The position numbers and the translations under genes were made by a program. Shown piece after piece: positions 48,728-57,998 of a DNA stretch of 64,000 bases. Where the stretch lies: contig NZ_QGGG01000002.1 of assembly GCF_003148475.1 (NCBI RefSeq), positions 326,171-390,170 of the forward strand, in the 5' to 3' direction. The notes below the pieces were generated by a model that saw only the letters and a list, made by a program, of their open reading frames with translations, made no database searches and had not been told where the DNA came from. How positions within the stretch are numbered: the first letter of the stretch is position 1; each line of letters opens with the position of its first letter. This stretch comes from Pseudaminobacter salicylatoxidans. Lineage in GTDB: Bacteria; Pseudomonadota; Alphaproteobacteria; Rhizobiales; Rhizobiaceae.

Positions 48728-48906
48728 TCCGACGCGAATTTTACCCAAAACGCGATCCGGATCGTACAAATCAGCGGCCGATCAGCGCGTCGATTGAGTC
48801 ATTTTGCCTGCCGTTCTTGTGATTCTGCGCCGCCGGGTGCTAAACGGCAGCAGTCAAATTTGCCGCGCCGTATGAGAGGCCCGGTTTCTCTCGGGAAAAG
48901 AAAGAT

Positions 48907-50160
48907 ATGTCCGCCTTTAAATCCGACTTCCTGCGCATCCTTTCCGAGCGCGGCTTCGTCCACCAGATGTCCGACGAATCCGGCCTCGACAAGCTTTTCG
49001 CGACGGAAACGGTTTCGGCCTATATCGGCTTCGACCCGACTGCGCCCAGCCTGCATGCGGGCGGCCTCATCCAGATCATGATGCTTTACTGGATGCAGCA
49101 GACCGGGCACCGGCCGATCGCCCTGATGGGCGGCGGCACCGGCATGGTCGGCGACCCGTCCTTCAAGGACGAGGCCCGCAAGCTGATGACCACCGACACG
49201 ATCCAGTCGAACATCGACAGCATCAAGAAGGTCTTCTCCAACTACCTGACCTTCGGCGAAGGCCCGTGCGATGCGCTGATGGTCAACAATGCCGACTGGC
49301 TGCGGCCGCTCAATTACCTCGAATTCCTGCGCGATGTAGGCCAGCACTTCTCGGTCAACCGCATGCTGAGCTTCGATTCGGTGAAGCTGCGCCTCGACCG
49401 CGAGCACTCGCTGTCCTTCCTCGAATTCAACTACATGATCCTGCAGGCCTACGACTTCGTGGAACTCAGCAAGCGCTACGGCGTGCGCCTCCAGATGGGC
49501 GGCTCGGACCAGTGGGGCAACATCGTCAACGGCATCGACCTCGGCCATCGCATGAACACGCCGCAGCTCTATGCGCTGACCTCGCCGCTGCTCACCACCG
49601 CGTCGGGCGCGAAGATGGGCAAGTCGCTGAATGGCGCCGTGTGGCTCAACGCCGACATGCTCTCGGCCTATGATTTCTGGCAATACTGGCGCAACACCGA
49701 AGACGCCGATGTCGAGCGCTTCCTGAAACTCTACACCGCCCTGCCCCTCGATGAGGTCGCCCGTCTGGGCAAGCTCGGCGGCTCGGAGATCAACGACGCC
49801 AAGAAGGTGCTGGCCACCGAGGTGACGGCGATGCTGCACGGCCGCGAAGCCGCCGAGCAGGCCGCCGAAACCGCCCGCAAGACCTTCGAGGAAGGCGCTT
49901 TCGCCGACACGCTGCCGACCGTCGAGATCGCACAGGACGAGTTGCAGGCAGGCATCGGCCTGCTGGCGCTGTTCGTCACCGCCGGTCTTGCAGGCTCCAA
50001 CGGCGAGGCCCGCCGCCATGTGCAAGGTGGTGCCGTGCGCCTCAACGATACGCCCGTGTCGGACGAGCGCCGCATGGTCACCACAGCCGACCTGACCGCC
50101 GATGGCGTGCTAAAACTCTCGCTTGGCAAGAAGAAGCACATTCTGGTCCGGCCGGCCTGA
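48907..50160 (+). CDS. tyrS: Tyrosyl-tRNA synthetase
   Basis: 417 residues. Class I motifs are the HxGH variant in [12 protein letters not shown] and KMGKS in [17 protein letters not shown] and the C-terminal S4-like RNA-binding domain ([18 protein letters not shown]) complete the TyrRS type 1 arrangement. It charges tRNA-Tyr. A terminator follows at 50187. Confidence 0.97.
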   Translation: MSAFKSDFLRILSERGFVHQMSDESGLDKLFATETVSAYIGFDPTAPSLHAGGLIQIMMLYWMQQTGHRPIALMGGGTGMVGDPSFKDEARKLMTTDTIQSNIDSIKKVFSNYLTFGEGPCDALMVNNADWLRPLNYLEFLRDVGQHFSVNRMLSFDSVKLRLDREHSLSFLEFNYMILQAYDFVELSKRYGVRLQMGGSDQWGNIVNGIDLGHRMNTPQLYALTSPLLTTASGAKMGKSLNGAVWLNADMLSAYDFWQYWRNTEDADVERFLKLYTALPLDEVARLGKLGGSEINDAKKVLATEVTAMLHGREAAEQAAETARKTFEEGAFADTLPTVEIAQDELQAGIGLLALFVTAGLAGSNGEARRHVQGGAVRLNDTPVSDERRMVTTADLTADGVLKLSLGKKKHILVRPA

Positions 50161-50186
50161 CCGGAACCGGGATCGCGAAGCACAGG

Positions 50187-50221
50187 AGCCCGCCGACGCA
50201 TTGCGCCGGCGGGCTTTTCAT
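50187..50221 (+). terminator. Intrinsic terminator after tyrS
   Basis: Nine-base-pair stem (50187-50195 with 50207-50215) followed by TTTTCATTT. Confidence 0.8.
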
Positions 50222-50334
50222 TTGCGGCGGATTTCTCCGGCGCGATCCAAGGGTGAGGATATGGCTACCCGATCAAAAGCAGTCCATATGCGATAAATCT
50301 GGCCGATCCTCGCCCGCGCCGCGAGCGGGCAGTC

Positions 50335-53300
50335 CTACTGAAACTCGAAAATCGAGCGGAAAATGCCCGGCGCTATCACCGACAACGGGTTGATCTCCAG
50401 ATTGGGCGACTTCGAGTTGCCATGAAGCTTGTAGGTCACGCCGATCAGGCCACGGTCGCGACCATTGCCGAGAATGGCCCCGACGATGGGGATTTCCCCG
50501 AAAATGCGGTTCAGCCCATAGGCGGGCATGAAGGTGCCGGTCATGGCCATATTGCCGTTCTGATCGTAGAGCGTGCCCTGGAACGTCGTGCCGATCAACG
50601 GTCCGCGCAGCACGCCATTGCCGATCTTCAGGTAGCCCGGCCCCTTCTCGATCTGCGCCGAGCCACGCTCGAACTGGACGCGCGACGTGTCGATGTCGCT
50701 CTTGACCGCCTGGTTCAGGCTGCGCCGATCGCCCGGTGGGGTGGTCGATACGATCGAGGCGAGCTTCGGCTCGTTGACGACCCAGAAATTGCTGGCGTCG
50801 ACGCGGCCGCGCATGGGGCCGCCGCCATTGTCCGACAAGGACAGACGAATCGAACCGCCCTGCATATGGTCATAGATATTGAGGAAACGCAGGATCGCGC
50901 CCGCATCGGCGGATTGCATCTGGAGCGTATGCTGCCCGCCCTCGGTTGAATTGCGCACCGTGACCGCGCTGCCGGAGCCGGTATTGGCCGTCAGCTTCAT
51001 GCCGTCTATCCGCGCGGCGGCGCCGTTGTAGCTCATGGCGACGTTGGAAAGCCGCTCGCCGCCGAAACCGGTGATCCTGTCGACATCGAGCGAGAGCGAC
51101 ACGGGAACGCTCGACGACGGCTTGTCGTCGCCTGCGCTGGCGGTGAACTGCTTGATGAGCGCGCGCGCATCCAGCGAGCTGCCGGTGACATTGATCGAAT
51201 ACCCCTTGCCCATGCGCTTCACGGACACGGCGACATTGTCGTCGCGATTGAGCCGGACGGTATCGAAACGAGCCGCGGAAAAATTGCCGTCCGCCAATGT
51301 CAACGAACCGGCGATGGCAAAGGGCTTTCCTTCCAGCCGGAAATCGGAAAGCCTCGAAACACCCTCCGACTTGTCGAGCGTGAAGCTCAGCCTGGCTGGA
51401 ATTCCCGGCCCCTTCGACCAGCCGATCCAGGGCAGGTCGAGACGGAGCGCGGTCAGATCCGCCGTGACGTCCTGCCGCTGCGCGTCCCCGGCCATTTGCA
51501 GGTCGAGCCGCAGCGTGCCTTTCATCAGGCCTGCAAGGCCCGGTGCCTGCGCCTCGCGCGTCTTGTCATCGAGCACGAGCGTCACGTTGCGCTCCCGCTT
51601 CGGCCCGTTCTTACCCAGCGGCTCGACCAGGGCGACTTCCGCCGGGATGCCGTTGAGCTTGGCCTTGGCGTCGATGACCGCCCTGTCCGGCTCGATGGTG
51701 ATGCTTCCGGTGGCGTCGCTGATCTTCTGGTCGTCCAGCGGCTTGGCGAGAGACAGCCCCTCATAGTCCAGCACCACGCGCCAATCGAGCTGGTCGGTGG
51801 CCATTCCCTTTTGCAGCGGAATATCGGCCGTGACATGCCCGCTCACGCTGCCGCTGAAATCGTCCGGCTTCATCTTGAGGAAGCGCATCGCGTCGATGGG
51901 CTCGTATGAGGCCAATTCGGTAATCGCGTCAGCATCTCCGGCAACGTCCATATCCAGCTCACCGATAAGCGGCGGGCGGTTGGCATGGGCAATGCGCATG
52001 GTGCCATTGCGCGCGTCCACGGTCCTGCCGCTCGGCAGATAGACCGTTCCCGAGCGCAGCGAGACGTCGACATCGTTGCCCTTGAATTCCACCATGCCGA
52101 TCGCGTCGCGAACGGGAGGAATCACCCCGGCAGTGTCGAAACGCGTATCTTCCACCTCGAAACGGCCGGACACTTCATCGGCGCTCAGCGACACGCCATT
52201 TCCCAGCCGATCCGGCGGCACCTGGAAGTGGACCAGCCCATCCACAACCCGGCCGCCGAAGAGATGGTCCATAACCCAGTGGCGCGCGCCCTTGGCGGAA
52301 AACCACGGCCACAATTGCTTGACATGCGACACCTGCATGTCATGCACCTGAAGGTCGAGCGCGATGCCCGGCACCCTGCTGCCGGAAAAGTCGAAGGATG
52401 CGCTTCCCAGCGCCTCTCCCGGACCGCTTTTGACAGCTATCTGGTCCGCGACCAGCAACATCTTGTCGGCATCGAAAGTGCCGCTGATGCGCGCCAGGAA
52501 ATCCAGTGCCGGTTCCGGCGAATCCGTCGGCGCGACCCGCGTTCTGGTGCTGACGAGTTCATAGCGATAGAGCGGAACAGCGTCCTTGCCCGCCACCGCC
52601 GGACGAGGGCCGACGGCCCCGTTGAACTCCAGGTCGCTGCGGCCGGTGGTTATGCGCAGCCGATCGATCTCCAGCTTGTCGGAACCGGCCGCCAGCGTGG
52701 CATTCAGCTCCACGTCCCCCTCGAAGGTGCCGTCCTTGTCGAGATCCACGACCAGATCGCCGAGCGTCACTGCCGCAGTCAGCCGGTCGGGGTCCGATCC
52801 GATGCCCTCGTGACCGGCAATGGCAAGCTTGAGCGAACCGAGCGAATTTGCGTTCCCATCGGGATCAGCCGGTGTCGGCGGCGTCACTACGACCGGGGCG
52901 TCCGCGTTGATCTCCAGCCTTTTGATACGCCCCGAGACCGTGTCTCGCGCCGAGGTCCCCGTGAGCGCGACGCTCCGGCCGTCGATGTCCACCTCCCCCG
53001 AAAAGCTCATCTCGCCGGGCGCGCCGGCCGTCAGCCGCGCGTGTTCCACCAGGATCGTGCGCACATGGCCGTCTTCCGGCAAGGCGAACTTCACATTCTG
53101 CAGCTCGATCTGGCCTGTGGAGCCTGCCTCAAGCGCATCGAAAGCCCTGTGAACCTCGGCAAAGACGACCTGGGCCAGCTTGTCGGGGTCGATCAGCCCC
53201 CGCTCGTTCCTGAGAGCCTGCGTCCAGTCGCTGCGGTCGGAAAGAGGCATGGAGGACGCAGTCACCACCGCGTCGGAAATCTTCACGCTGCCCAGCCGGA

Positions 53301-53793
53301 TGTTCCCGCCCATAAGCGGCAGGAACCGCAGGCCGAAACGGACCATGCCCGCTTCGACGACGGGCGCGCCGCCCTTCGCCTTCACGCTTACATCGCGAAC
53401 CTCGAGCGCGACGAGCCGGGAAGCGTCGATCGACAGGCCTGCCGGCCCCATCGAGGCATCCACATCCATGCCCGCGAACGCCCGGATAGCCTTTTCCGCT
53501 TCCGTGCGCAGCGGAGCCGTGCCGATACCCGAGAGCCCGACGAAATAGAGCAGCGCGATGAACAGACAGAACGCGGCGAGCGTGCAGGCGACCGATCCGG
53601 CCGCGATCTTCGTGACGCGAGCGCGCAAGCGGCGGCGACCCTTGCGCAAATCCGGGCTTGCCGCGGAAGGAAAGGTCCCCAGATCCGCTATTTCATGACG
53701 GCGGAAACGGATCTTTTCGTGTTTTGGTACCGTGTGCTCCAAACGGAAATCCCGCCGCAACGCCTCAGTCGTGGACGAATCCGTGCACAACAT
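50335..53793 (-). CDS. Large AsmA/DUF3971-type envelope protein
   Basis: 1152 residues: a cytoplasmic basic N-terminus, one membrane helix at about 63-87, then a very long periplasmic beta-rich repeat region. The DUF3971/AsmA-like C-terminal part includes IYDHMQGGSIRLSL and IEKGPGYLKIGNGVLRGPLIGTTFQG. Such YhdP-like proteins span the periplasm and move lipids to the outer membrane. I used the ATG at 53793; it has no good ribosome site, and a start a little downstream cannot be excluded. The 45-base gap to bcp is divergent. Confidence 0.85.
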   Translation of the reverse strand: MLCTDSSTTEALRRDFRLEHTVPKHEKIRFRRHEIADLGTFPSAASPDLRKGRRRLRARVTKIAAGSVACTLAAFCLFIALLYFVGLSGIGTAPLRTEAEKAIRAFAGMDVDASMGPAGLSIDASRLVALEVRDVSVKAKGGAPVVEAGMVRFGLRFLPLMGGNIRLGSVKISDAVVTASSMPLSDRSDWTQALRNERGLIDPDKLAQVVFAEVHRAFDALEAGSTGQIELQNVKFALPEDGHVRTILVEHARLTAGAPGEMSFSGEVDIDGRSVALTGTSARDTVSGRIKRLEINADAPVVVTPPTPADPDGNANSLGSLKLAIAGHEGIGSDPDRLTAAVTLGDLVVDLDKDGTFEGDVELNATLAAGSDKLEIDRLRITTGRSDLEFNGAVGPRPAVAGKDAVPLYRYELVSTRTRVAPTDSPEPALDFLARISGTFDADKMLLVADQIAVKSGPGEALGSASFDFSGSRVPGIALDLQVHDMQVSHVKQLWPWFSAKGARHWVMDHLFGGRVVDGLVHFQVPPDRLGNGVSLSADEVSGRFEVEDTRFDTAGVIPPVRDAIGMVEFKGNDVDVSLRSGTVYLPSGRTVDARNGTMRIAHANRPPLIGELDMDVAGDADAITELASYEPIDAMRFLKMKPDDFSGSVSGHVTADIPLQKGMATDQLDWRVVLDYEGLSLAKPLDDQKISDATGSITIEPDRAVIDAKAKLNGIPAEVALVEPLGKNGPKRERNVTLVLDDKTREAQAPGLAGLMKGTLRLDLQMAGDAQRQDVTADLTALRLDLPWIGWSKGPGIPARLSFTLDKSEGVSRLSDFRLEGKPFAIAGSLTLADGNFSAARFDTVRLNRDDNVAVSVKRMGKGYSINVTGSSLDARALIKQFTASAGDDKPSSSVPVSLSLDVDRITGFGGERLSNVAMSYNGAAARIDGMKLTANTGSGSAVTVRNSTEGGQHTLQMQSADAGAILRFLNIYDHMQGGSIRLSLSDNGGGPMRGRVDASNFWVVNEPKLASIVSTTPPGDRRSLNQAVKSDIDTSRVQFERGSAQIEKGPGYLKIGNGVLRGPLIGTTFQGTLYDQNGNMAMTGTFMPAYGLNRIFGEIPIVGAILGNGRDRGLIGVTYKLHGNSKSPNLEINPLSVIAPGIFRSIFEFQ

Positions 53794-53838
53794 TATATGT
53801 CTGAGGCTTCGCGCGTAACCTGAAACAAGGGCATTGAT

Positions 53839-54306
53839 ATGGCCGAACTGGAAGCCGGGCAAAAAGCTCCCGATTTCGACCTCCCCCGCGATGGCGGCGG
53901 CGCCTTGAAGCTTGCCGATCTCAGCGGGAAAAAGGTCGTCCTCTATTTCTATCCGAAGGACGACACCAGCGGCTGCACGGCCGAAGCAATCGATTTCTCG
54001 GCGCTGAAGCCGGAATTCGAAAAGGCCGGGGCTGCCATCATCGGCATCTCGCCGGACAGCGTTAAGAGCCACGACAAGTTCAAGTCCAAGCACAACCTTT
54101 CGGTGGAACTCGTCGCCGACGAGGAACGCAAGACCCTCGAAGCCTATGGCGTATGGGTCGAAAAGAGCATGTACGGCCGCAAATATATGGGTGTGGAGCG
54201 CTCCACCTTCCTGATCGGGCCGGACGGCAGGATCGCCAGAATCTGGCGCAAGGTGAAGGTGCCGGGCCATGCCCGGCAGGTTCTGGAAGCGGTTCAGGCA
54301 CTGTGA
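53839..54306 (+). CDS. bcp: Bcp-type peroxiredoxin, 1-Cys
   Basis: 155 residues. The peroxidatic Cys46 is in DDTSGCTAEAIDF; the resolving cysteine that follows five residues later in E. coli Bcp is Ile51 here, so this is a 1-Cys form needing an outside thiol. The rest of the fold (LYFYPKDDTSGCTAEA, AAIIGISPDSVKSHDKF, GVERSTFLIGPDGRI) is standard. It reduces peroxides in the cytoplasm. Confidence 0.94.
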   Translation: MAELEAGQKAPDFDLPRDGGGALKLADLSGKKVVLYFYPKDDTSGCTAEAIDFSALKPEFEKAGAAIIGISPDSVKSHDKFKSKHNLSVELVADEERKTLEAYGVWVEKSMYGRKYMGVERSTFLIGPDGRIARIWRKVKVPGHARQVLEAVQAL

Positions 54307-54352
54307 CCGCGCCGCGCCGGGTCATCCGGCGGCAGCCTTCCGTTTCACCACC

Positions 54353-54380
54353 AAGGCCCGCTCCGGCGGGCCTTTTTCAT
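54353..54380 (+). terminator. Intrinsic terminator after bcp
   Basis: Nine-base-pair stem (54353-54361 with 54366-54374), 4-base loop, then TTTCATT; T-run of five in total. Confidence 0.75.
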
Positions 54381-54471
54381 TGCCTGTCCGGTCAATTCCG
54401 GCGAAGCCAAAGCCTTTGTTAACCCTAACAATGTGTAATCGCGACGGTCGTTGCTTGGCGGGGAATCGATC

Positions 54472-55749
54472 GTGGAAAAATCTGGTCAACCGACTGTCTT
54501 CGGCACGCGCGTCGAACCACATACGGTCATCATCGCGCGCGGCAACGACGTCAGGCATTTCACCGTGCGTCCCTGGATAGCTGCGGCCCTCGGCTCCGCC
54601 CTCTCCGCGCTGGCGGTGGGCTATCTGCTTGCCACATCCTATCTGGTACTGCGCGACGACCTCATCGGCGCCCAGACGGCACGCCAGGCGCGATTGCAGC
54701 AGGCCTATGAGGATCGCATCTCGGCCCTGCGCGCGCAGGTGGACCGCATAACCAGCCGCCAGCTTCTCGACCAGCAACTCGTCGACACCAAGGTCAGCGA
54801 GCTTCTGAAACGACAGGCGCAGCTTACCAGCCGTCACGGGCGGCTGGAACCGCTGCTCGAGCGCGCCGACACGCTGGAGGATACTCCCTCTCCCGCCCAG
54901 CCCGACGCCAGGCCTGAAATCCGGGCCGGGCTGAATGACGGCTTGCCTGCTCAGGTTCTGGCTTTTGCCGGTGCCACCCCTGCCGTGGAGCGCTTGAACG
55001 AAATCTGGCCGCTGCACATGCGCGGCACCGAAACCCCGTCCGCGGCCGACAAGGCGGACAGGCTCTTTGCGACCATCGGCAAGTCGCTGCAGAAGATCGA
55101 GGGCGAACAACTGGCGCGTATCGATTCGCTGACCGAGAGCGCCTACCAGACCGCCGACGCCATCGCGCAGGCCTTCGAGGCCGCCGACCTGCCCTCTATG
55201 GATGACGATTTCGGGAAAAGCGACATTGGCGGCCCGCTGATCGCCCTCGACAACCCGTCGCAATTCGACGCGAAGATGCGCGAGCTCGACGACAGCCTCG
55301 ACCGCCTCGACAAGATGAAAAACACGGCCCGGCGGCTGCCGATCGCAAACCCAGCACCCGGGCGTTCGGTGTCGAGCACCTTCGGCGTGCGGCGCGATCC
55401 GCTGATCGGCACGCCGGCGCTGCATTCGGGCATGGATTTTCGCGCACCTCAGGGCTCGCCCGCACGCGTGACGGCGCCAGGAACCGTCGTCAGGGCAGGC
55501 TGGAACGGCGGCTATGGGCGCATGGTCGAGATCGACCATGGAAACGGCTTTTCCACGCGCTACGGCCATTTGAGCCGCATAGATGTGAAGGAAGGCCAGA
55601 AGGTGAGCCGCGGCGACGCCATCGGCCAGGTCGGAAGCACGGGCCGCTCCACCGGCCCGCATCTGCACTATGAGGTGCGCTACAAGGGCGAAGCGCTCAA
55701 CCCGCTGCGCTTCCTCAAGCTCGGCAAGCAGGTCGGCCAGTATCTCTGA
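54472..55749 (+). CDS. M23 peptidoglycan DD-metallopeptidase with coiled coil
   Basis: 425 residues. A cytoplasmic segment (1-34), a membrane anchor (about 35-60), a long coiled-coil region (about 70-290), and a C-terminal LytM/M23 domain with the zinc ligands HSGMD and HLHYE. It cleaves peptidoglycan cross-links or, as with EnvC-like relatives, activates an amidase. Both catalytic motifs are intact, so enzymatic activity is expected. The start is GTG at 54472. It lies after bcp with its own terminator between. Confidence 0.9.
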   Translation: MEKSGQPTVFGTRVEPHTVIIARGNDVRHFTVRPWIAAALGSALSALAVGYLLATSYLVLRDDLIGAQTARQARLQQAYEDRISALRAQVDRITSRQLLDQQLVDTKVSELLKRQAQLTSRHGRLEPLLERADTLEDTPSPAQPDARPEIRAGLNDGLPAQVLAFAGATPAVERLNEIWPLHMRGTETPSAADKADRLFATIGKSLQKIEGEQLARIDSLTESAYQTADAIAQAFEAADLPSMDDDFGKSDIGGPLIALDNPSQFDAKMRELDDSLDRLDKMKNTARRLPIANPAPGRSVSSTFGVRRDPLIGTPALHSGMDFRAPQGSPARVTAPGTVVRAGWNGGYGRMVEIDHGNGFSTRYGHLSRIDVKEGQKVSRGDAIGQVGSTGRSTGPHLHYEVRYKGEALNPLRFLKLGKQVGQYL

Positions 55750-55767
55750 TACCCGGCCAGACCGGCC

Positions 55768-56622
55768 TCAGATCGCAGCCTTGAGGCTTTCCTCGATATA
55801 GACCTGCCGCAGACGCCTCGCCACAGGGCCGGGCTGGCCGTCTCCCAGCGCCTTGCCGTCGATTTCGACCACAGGACTGACAAAGCCGGTCGCGGAGCTG
55901 GAGAAGGCCTCCCTGGCCGCAAGCGCCTCCTCCACGGAAAATGCGCGTTCCTCCACCTTCATCTGCAATTCGCGCGCGCACCGCAGAACGGCAGCGCGGG
56001 TAATGCCCGGCAATATGTCATGCGACAGGTCGCGCGTGACGATGGTGCCGTCCGCCGTGACGATATAGGTGTTGTTCGAGGTGCCCTCTGTCACCATGCC
56101 GTCCTGAACCAGCCAGGCATCGTCCGCGCCCTTGCCCTGCGCGATCATCTTGGCCATCGACGGATAGAGCAGCTGAACCGTCTTGATGTCCCTCCTGCCC
56201 CAGCGCAGATCCTCCACCGTCACCACGCGCACGCCGGTCTTCGCCTGGGCGCTGTCGATGATGGAGCGGGTCTGCGTGAACATAACGAGGGTCGGCGTCG
56301 CCGAGGCTGGAAAGGTGAAGTCGCGATCGGCCGCGCCCCGCGTGATCTGCATGTAGATCATGCCCTCGACGAGCGCATTCTTCTCGATCATCGCGCGATG
56401 GATCGCCAGCAGCTCGCCTTCATCGCACGGCATGGCCATCTGCAATTCCGAAAGCGACCGGTGCAGGCGGCGCATATGGCCGTCAAAATCCACCAGTTTG
56501 CCGTTGAGCACGGCCGTGACTTCGTAAACGCCATCGGCAAACAGGAACCCCCGGTCGAAAACGGAAACCTTCGCTTCCTGTTCGGGGACGTACTCGCCGT
56601 TCACATAGACAATGCGTTCCAT
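55768..56622 (-). CDS. dat: D-amino acid aminotransferase
   Basis: 284 residues of the fold-type IV PLP aminotransferase: YVNGEYVPEQEAKVSVFDRGFLFADGVYEV, the PLP-lysine in RDIKTVQLLYPSMAK, and TEGTSNNTYIV. The sequence follows DAAT rather than IlvE in the DRG loop and the phosphate site. It interconverts D-Ala and D-Glu/2-oxoglutarate. Convergent with the M23 peptidase gene; both serve the cell wall. Confidence 0.88.
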   Translation of the reverse strand: MERIVYVNGEYVPEQEAKVSVFDRGFLFADGVYEVTAVLNGKLVDFDGHMRRLHRSLSELQMAMPCDEGELLAIHRAMIEKNALVEGMIYMQITRGAADRDFTFPASATPTLVMFTQTRSIIDSAQAKTGVRVVTVEDLRWGRRDIKTVQLLYPSMAKMIAQGKGADDAWLVQDGMVTEGTSNNTYIVTADGTIVTRDLSHDILPGITRAAVLRCARELQMKVEERAFSVEEALAAREAFSSSATGFVSPVVEIDGKALGDGQPGPVARRLRQVYIEESLKAAI

Positions 56623-56716
56623 CGAATCGCTCGCTTTCCCAAAGAAAGGCGCAAGCTAGAGCCGTTCAGAGCGGGTTGGAAGTTCCGCCGCAGGCAATTC
56701 GACCCGAATCGATTCG

Positions 56717-56755
56717 AAAAAGGAAAGCCCGTCGATCCGTTGTCGGACGACGGGC
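56717..56755 (-). terminator. Minus-strand intrinsic terminator upstream of dat
   Basis: Stem GCCCGTCG/CGACGGGC (56727-56734 with 56748-56755), with an inner TCCG/CGGA pairing. On the minus strand it is followed by TTTCCTTTTT. It lies about 105 bases before the dat start and 220 after tRNA-Asp. Confidence 0.75.
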
Positions 56756-56805
56756 CTGTTGCCTGGGCGGATTGCCGCCACGGTACTCAAAACGCGACCG
56801 TAGAC
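56717..56805 (-). ncRNA. Candidate small RNA with three hairpins
   Basis: Read on the minus strand: hairpin 1 is ACGGT..ACCGT (56801-56797 with 56784-56780), hairpin 2 is GGCGG-4-CCGCC (56779-56775 with 56770-56766), and hairpin 3 is an 8-base-pair stem (56755-56748 with 56734-56727) followed by TTTCCTTTTT. That is a small RNA ending in an intrinsic terminator. A TTGACC -35-like hexamer lies at 56832-56827. It could instead be a leader of the downstream aminotransferase gene; the terminator then would attenuate it. Confidence 0.4.
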
Positions 56806-56946
56806 ACCGCCATCATCCCGATGCGCGGTCAACAAGGCGTTAATGCGTCCTTGAAAAGAACGGAATGCAAATCTCTGCAATTACTTCGAGATGAAGCGGA
56901 CAGCGCCGCCTCAGAAATCCGACGAGCCGAAGTTGAAACTTCCGAG

Positions 56947-56968
56947 GAAGAAAAGGCTTCAAGCCTTT
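56947..56968 (-). terminator. Terminator of tRNA-Asp
   Basis: Seven-base-pair stem (56952-56958 with 56962-56968), 3-base loop; on the minus strand followed by TTCTTCC. It begins 9 bases past the tRNA CCA. Confidence 0.55.
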
Positions 56969-56976
56969 GAAAAGAA

Positions 56977-57053
56977 TGGCGCGAGTGACGGGGCTCGAAC
57001 CCGCGACCTCCGGCGTGACAGGCCGGCACTCTAACCGACTGAGCTACACCCGC
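56977..57053 (-). tRNA. tRNA-Asp (GTC)
   Basis: Seventy-seven bases with encoded CCA. The acceptor stem GCGGGTG pairs with CACTCGC (one G-U), the D-arm contains AGCTCAGTCGGTTAGA, the anticodon loop is CTGTCAC with GTC at its centre, and the T-arm is GCGGGTTCGAGCCCCGT. Confidence 0.97.
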
Positions 57054-57276
57054 GCTTCCGACTTGGCCACCGCTTGGTGTGTGGCCCGCGTCGATGGGTG
57101 GGGGATTAAGGCGTTCGGCATGGAGTGTCAAGCGGCCTGAAGCGTCATTCTTGCATTCTGACGAATGTTTTTTCCCAAGCCTGTGGATTGTTCCTGTCCG
57201 GCACGGTTGCCCGGCCATTTTCGCGAATTTTTCTTGCGGTTGGAAAACGAACCGCTTAAACGTCGCGCTCGCGTAA

Positions 57277-57352
<76 letters not shown>

Positions 57353-57570
57353 CGCAAATCATCGATTTTTCCGCACGCTAAGTTGCGTGTACGAACCGCG
57401 CCTCAGCTTCACCGGGCCCACCGAGCAGTCAGCGTTCGCCAGATCGCGCCTGCCGCTCCTGCAGCCTTGCACGCCACCTCAAAGCACCCTCGGGATCGCC
57501 AGAGTGGCTTGAGCGCGTGCCTTGCCCGTCACGCCCGCCGACACCAGCAGCGCCCTCACGTGCGATCTAC

Positions 57571-57596
57571 GGAACAAATTCCCCTCCCGAAGTGTT
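57571..57596 (+). promoter_or_regulatory. Candidate EcfG (general stress) promoter
   Basis: GGAAC (57571-57575), 17 bases, then tGTT (57593-57596). The alphaproteobacterial EcfG consensus is GGAAC-N16/17-cGTT; the one mismatch is t for c. It lies 34 bases before the glycine-zipper lipoprotein ATG, with no other promoter-like sequence closer. Confidence 0.5.
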
Positions 57597-57630
57597 GATG
57601 CAGGTTGATTGTTTTTGAGGGAGCACAAAA

Positions 57631-57897
57631 ATGCGGAACGTCCTATTTGCCCTGGCCGCAACTGCGGCGCTCGCCGCCTGTACCCCCACGGAGCAAGGTG
57701 CCTTTATCGGCGGTGCAACGGGTGCGGCCGTAGGCGGCGCGGTGTCCGGCGATGTCGGCGGTGCGCTTATCGGTGGCGCCATCGGTGCGACCGCGGGCGC
57801 GCTCATCGGGCGAGCCAGCGAACCGGGCCGCTGCTACTTCCGGGATCGTCATGGTCGCCGCTACGTAGCCCGCTGCCCGCGCGGCTATCGCTGGTGA
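57631..57897 (+). CDS. Glycine-zipper lipoprotein
   Basis: 88 residues. Lipoprotein signal with lipobox LAAC (Cys17). Residues about 23-62 form a glycine zipper (GAFIGGATGAAVGGAV, then GGALIGGAIGATAGALIG) of the type that inserts in membranes. The basic C-terminus has two cysteines (RCYF and ARCPRGY). It is probably an outer- or inner-membrane-bound small lipoprotein of the envelope-stress type. A GGGAG ribosome site precedes the ATG, and an EcfG-like promoter lies 34 bases upstream. Confidence 0.85.
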   Translation: MRNVLFALAATAALAACTPTEQGAFIGGATGAAVGGAVSGDVGGALIGGAIGATAGALIGRASEPGRCYFRDRHGRRYVARCPRGYRW

Positions 57898-57945
57898 TTC
57901 GAGCGGCCTGCGGCACAGCATCCGCTTCGACCCCATGTTCCAAAA

Positions 57946-57977
57946 GAAAAGCCGGGAGGAAACCCACCCGGCTTTTC
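57946..57977. terminator. Bidirectional terminator, lipoprotein gene / hupB
   Basis: Ten-base-pair stem AAAAGCCGGG/CCCGGCTTTT (57947-57956 with 57967-57976) between convergent genes. Confidence 0.88.
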
Positions 57978-57998
57978 GAAGTCCGAATACAGGACTGC

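Larger units (their letters stand above)
56623..56976 (-). other. Gene-free gap with structured transcript signals
   Basis: 354 bases between the D-amino acid aminotransferase and tRNA-Asp. No protein-coding region is supported; a 74-codon minus-strand frame (56656-56880) crosses the terminator stem and lacks a ribosome site. The gap holds the tRNA-Asp terminator (56947-56968), two hairpins (56766-56779 and 56780-56801) and the terminator at 56717-56755. Confidence 0.5.

Noticed and set aside
51985-53823. 612-codon plus-strand open frame
   Set aside because: Antisense to the AsmA-like gene; no domain or ribosome site supported.
53794-54270. Extension of the AsmA-like frame upstream to 1311 codons
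   Set aside because: Would overlap bcp on the opposite strand; no family similarity before the ATG at 53793.
56656-56880. 74-codon minus-strand open frame before dat
   Set aside because: It spans the terminator stem, has no ribosome site and no similarity; an RNA explanation fits better.
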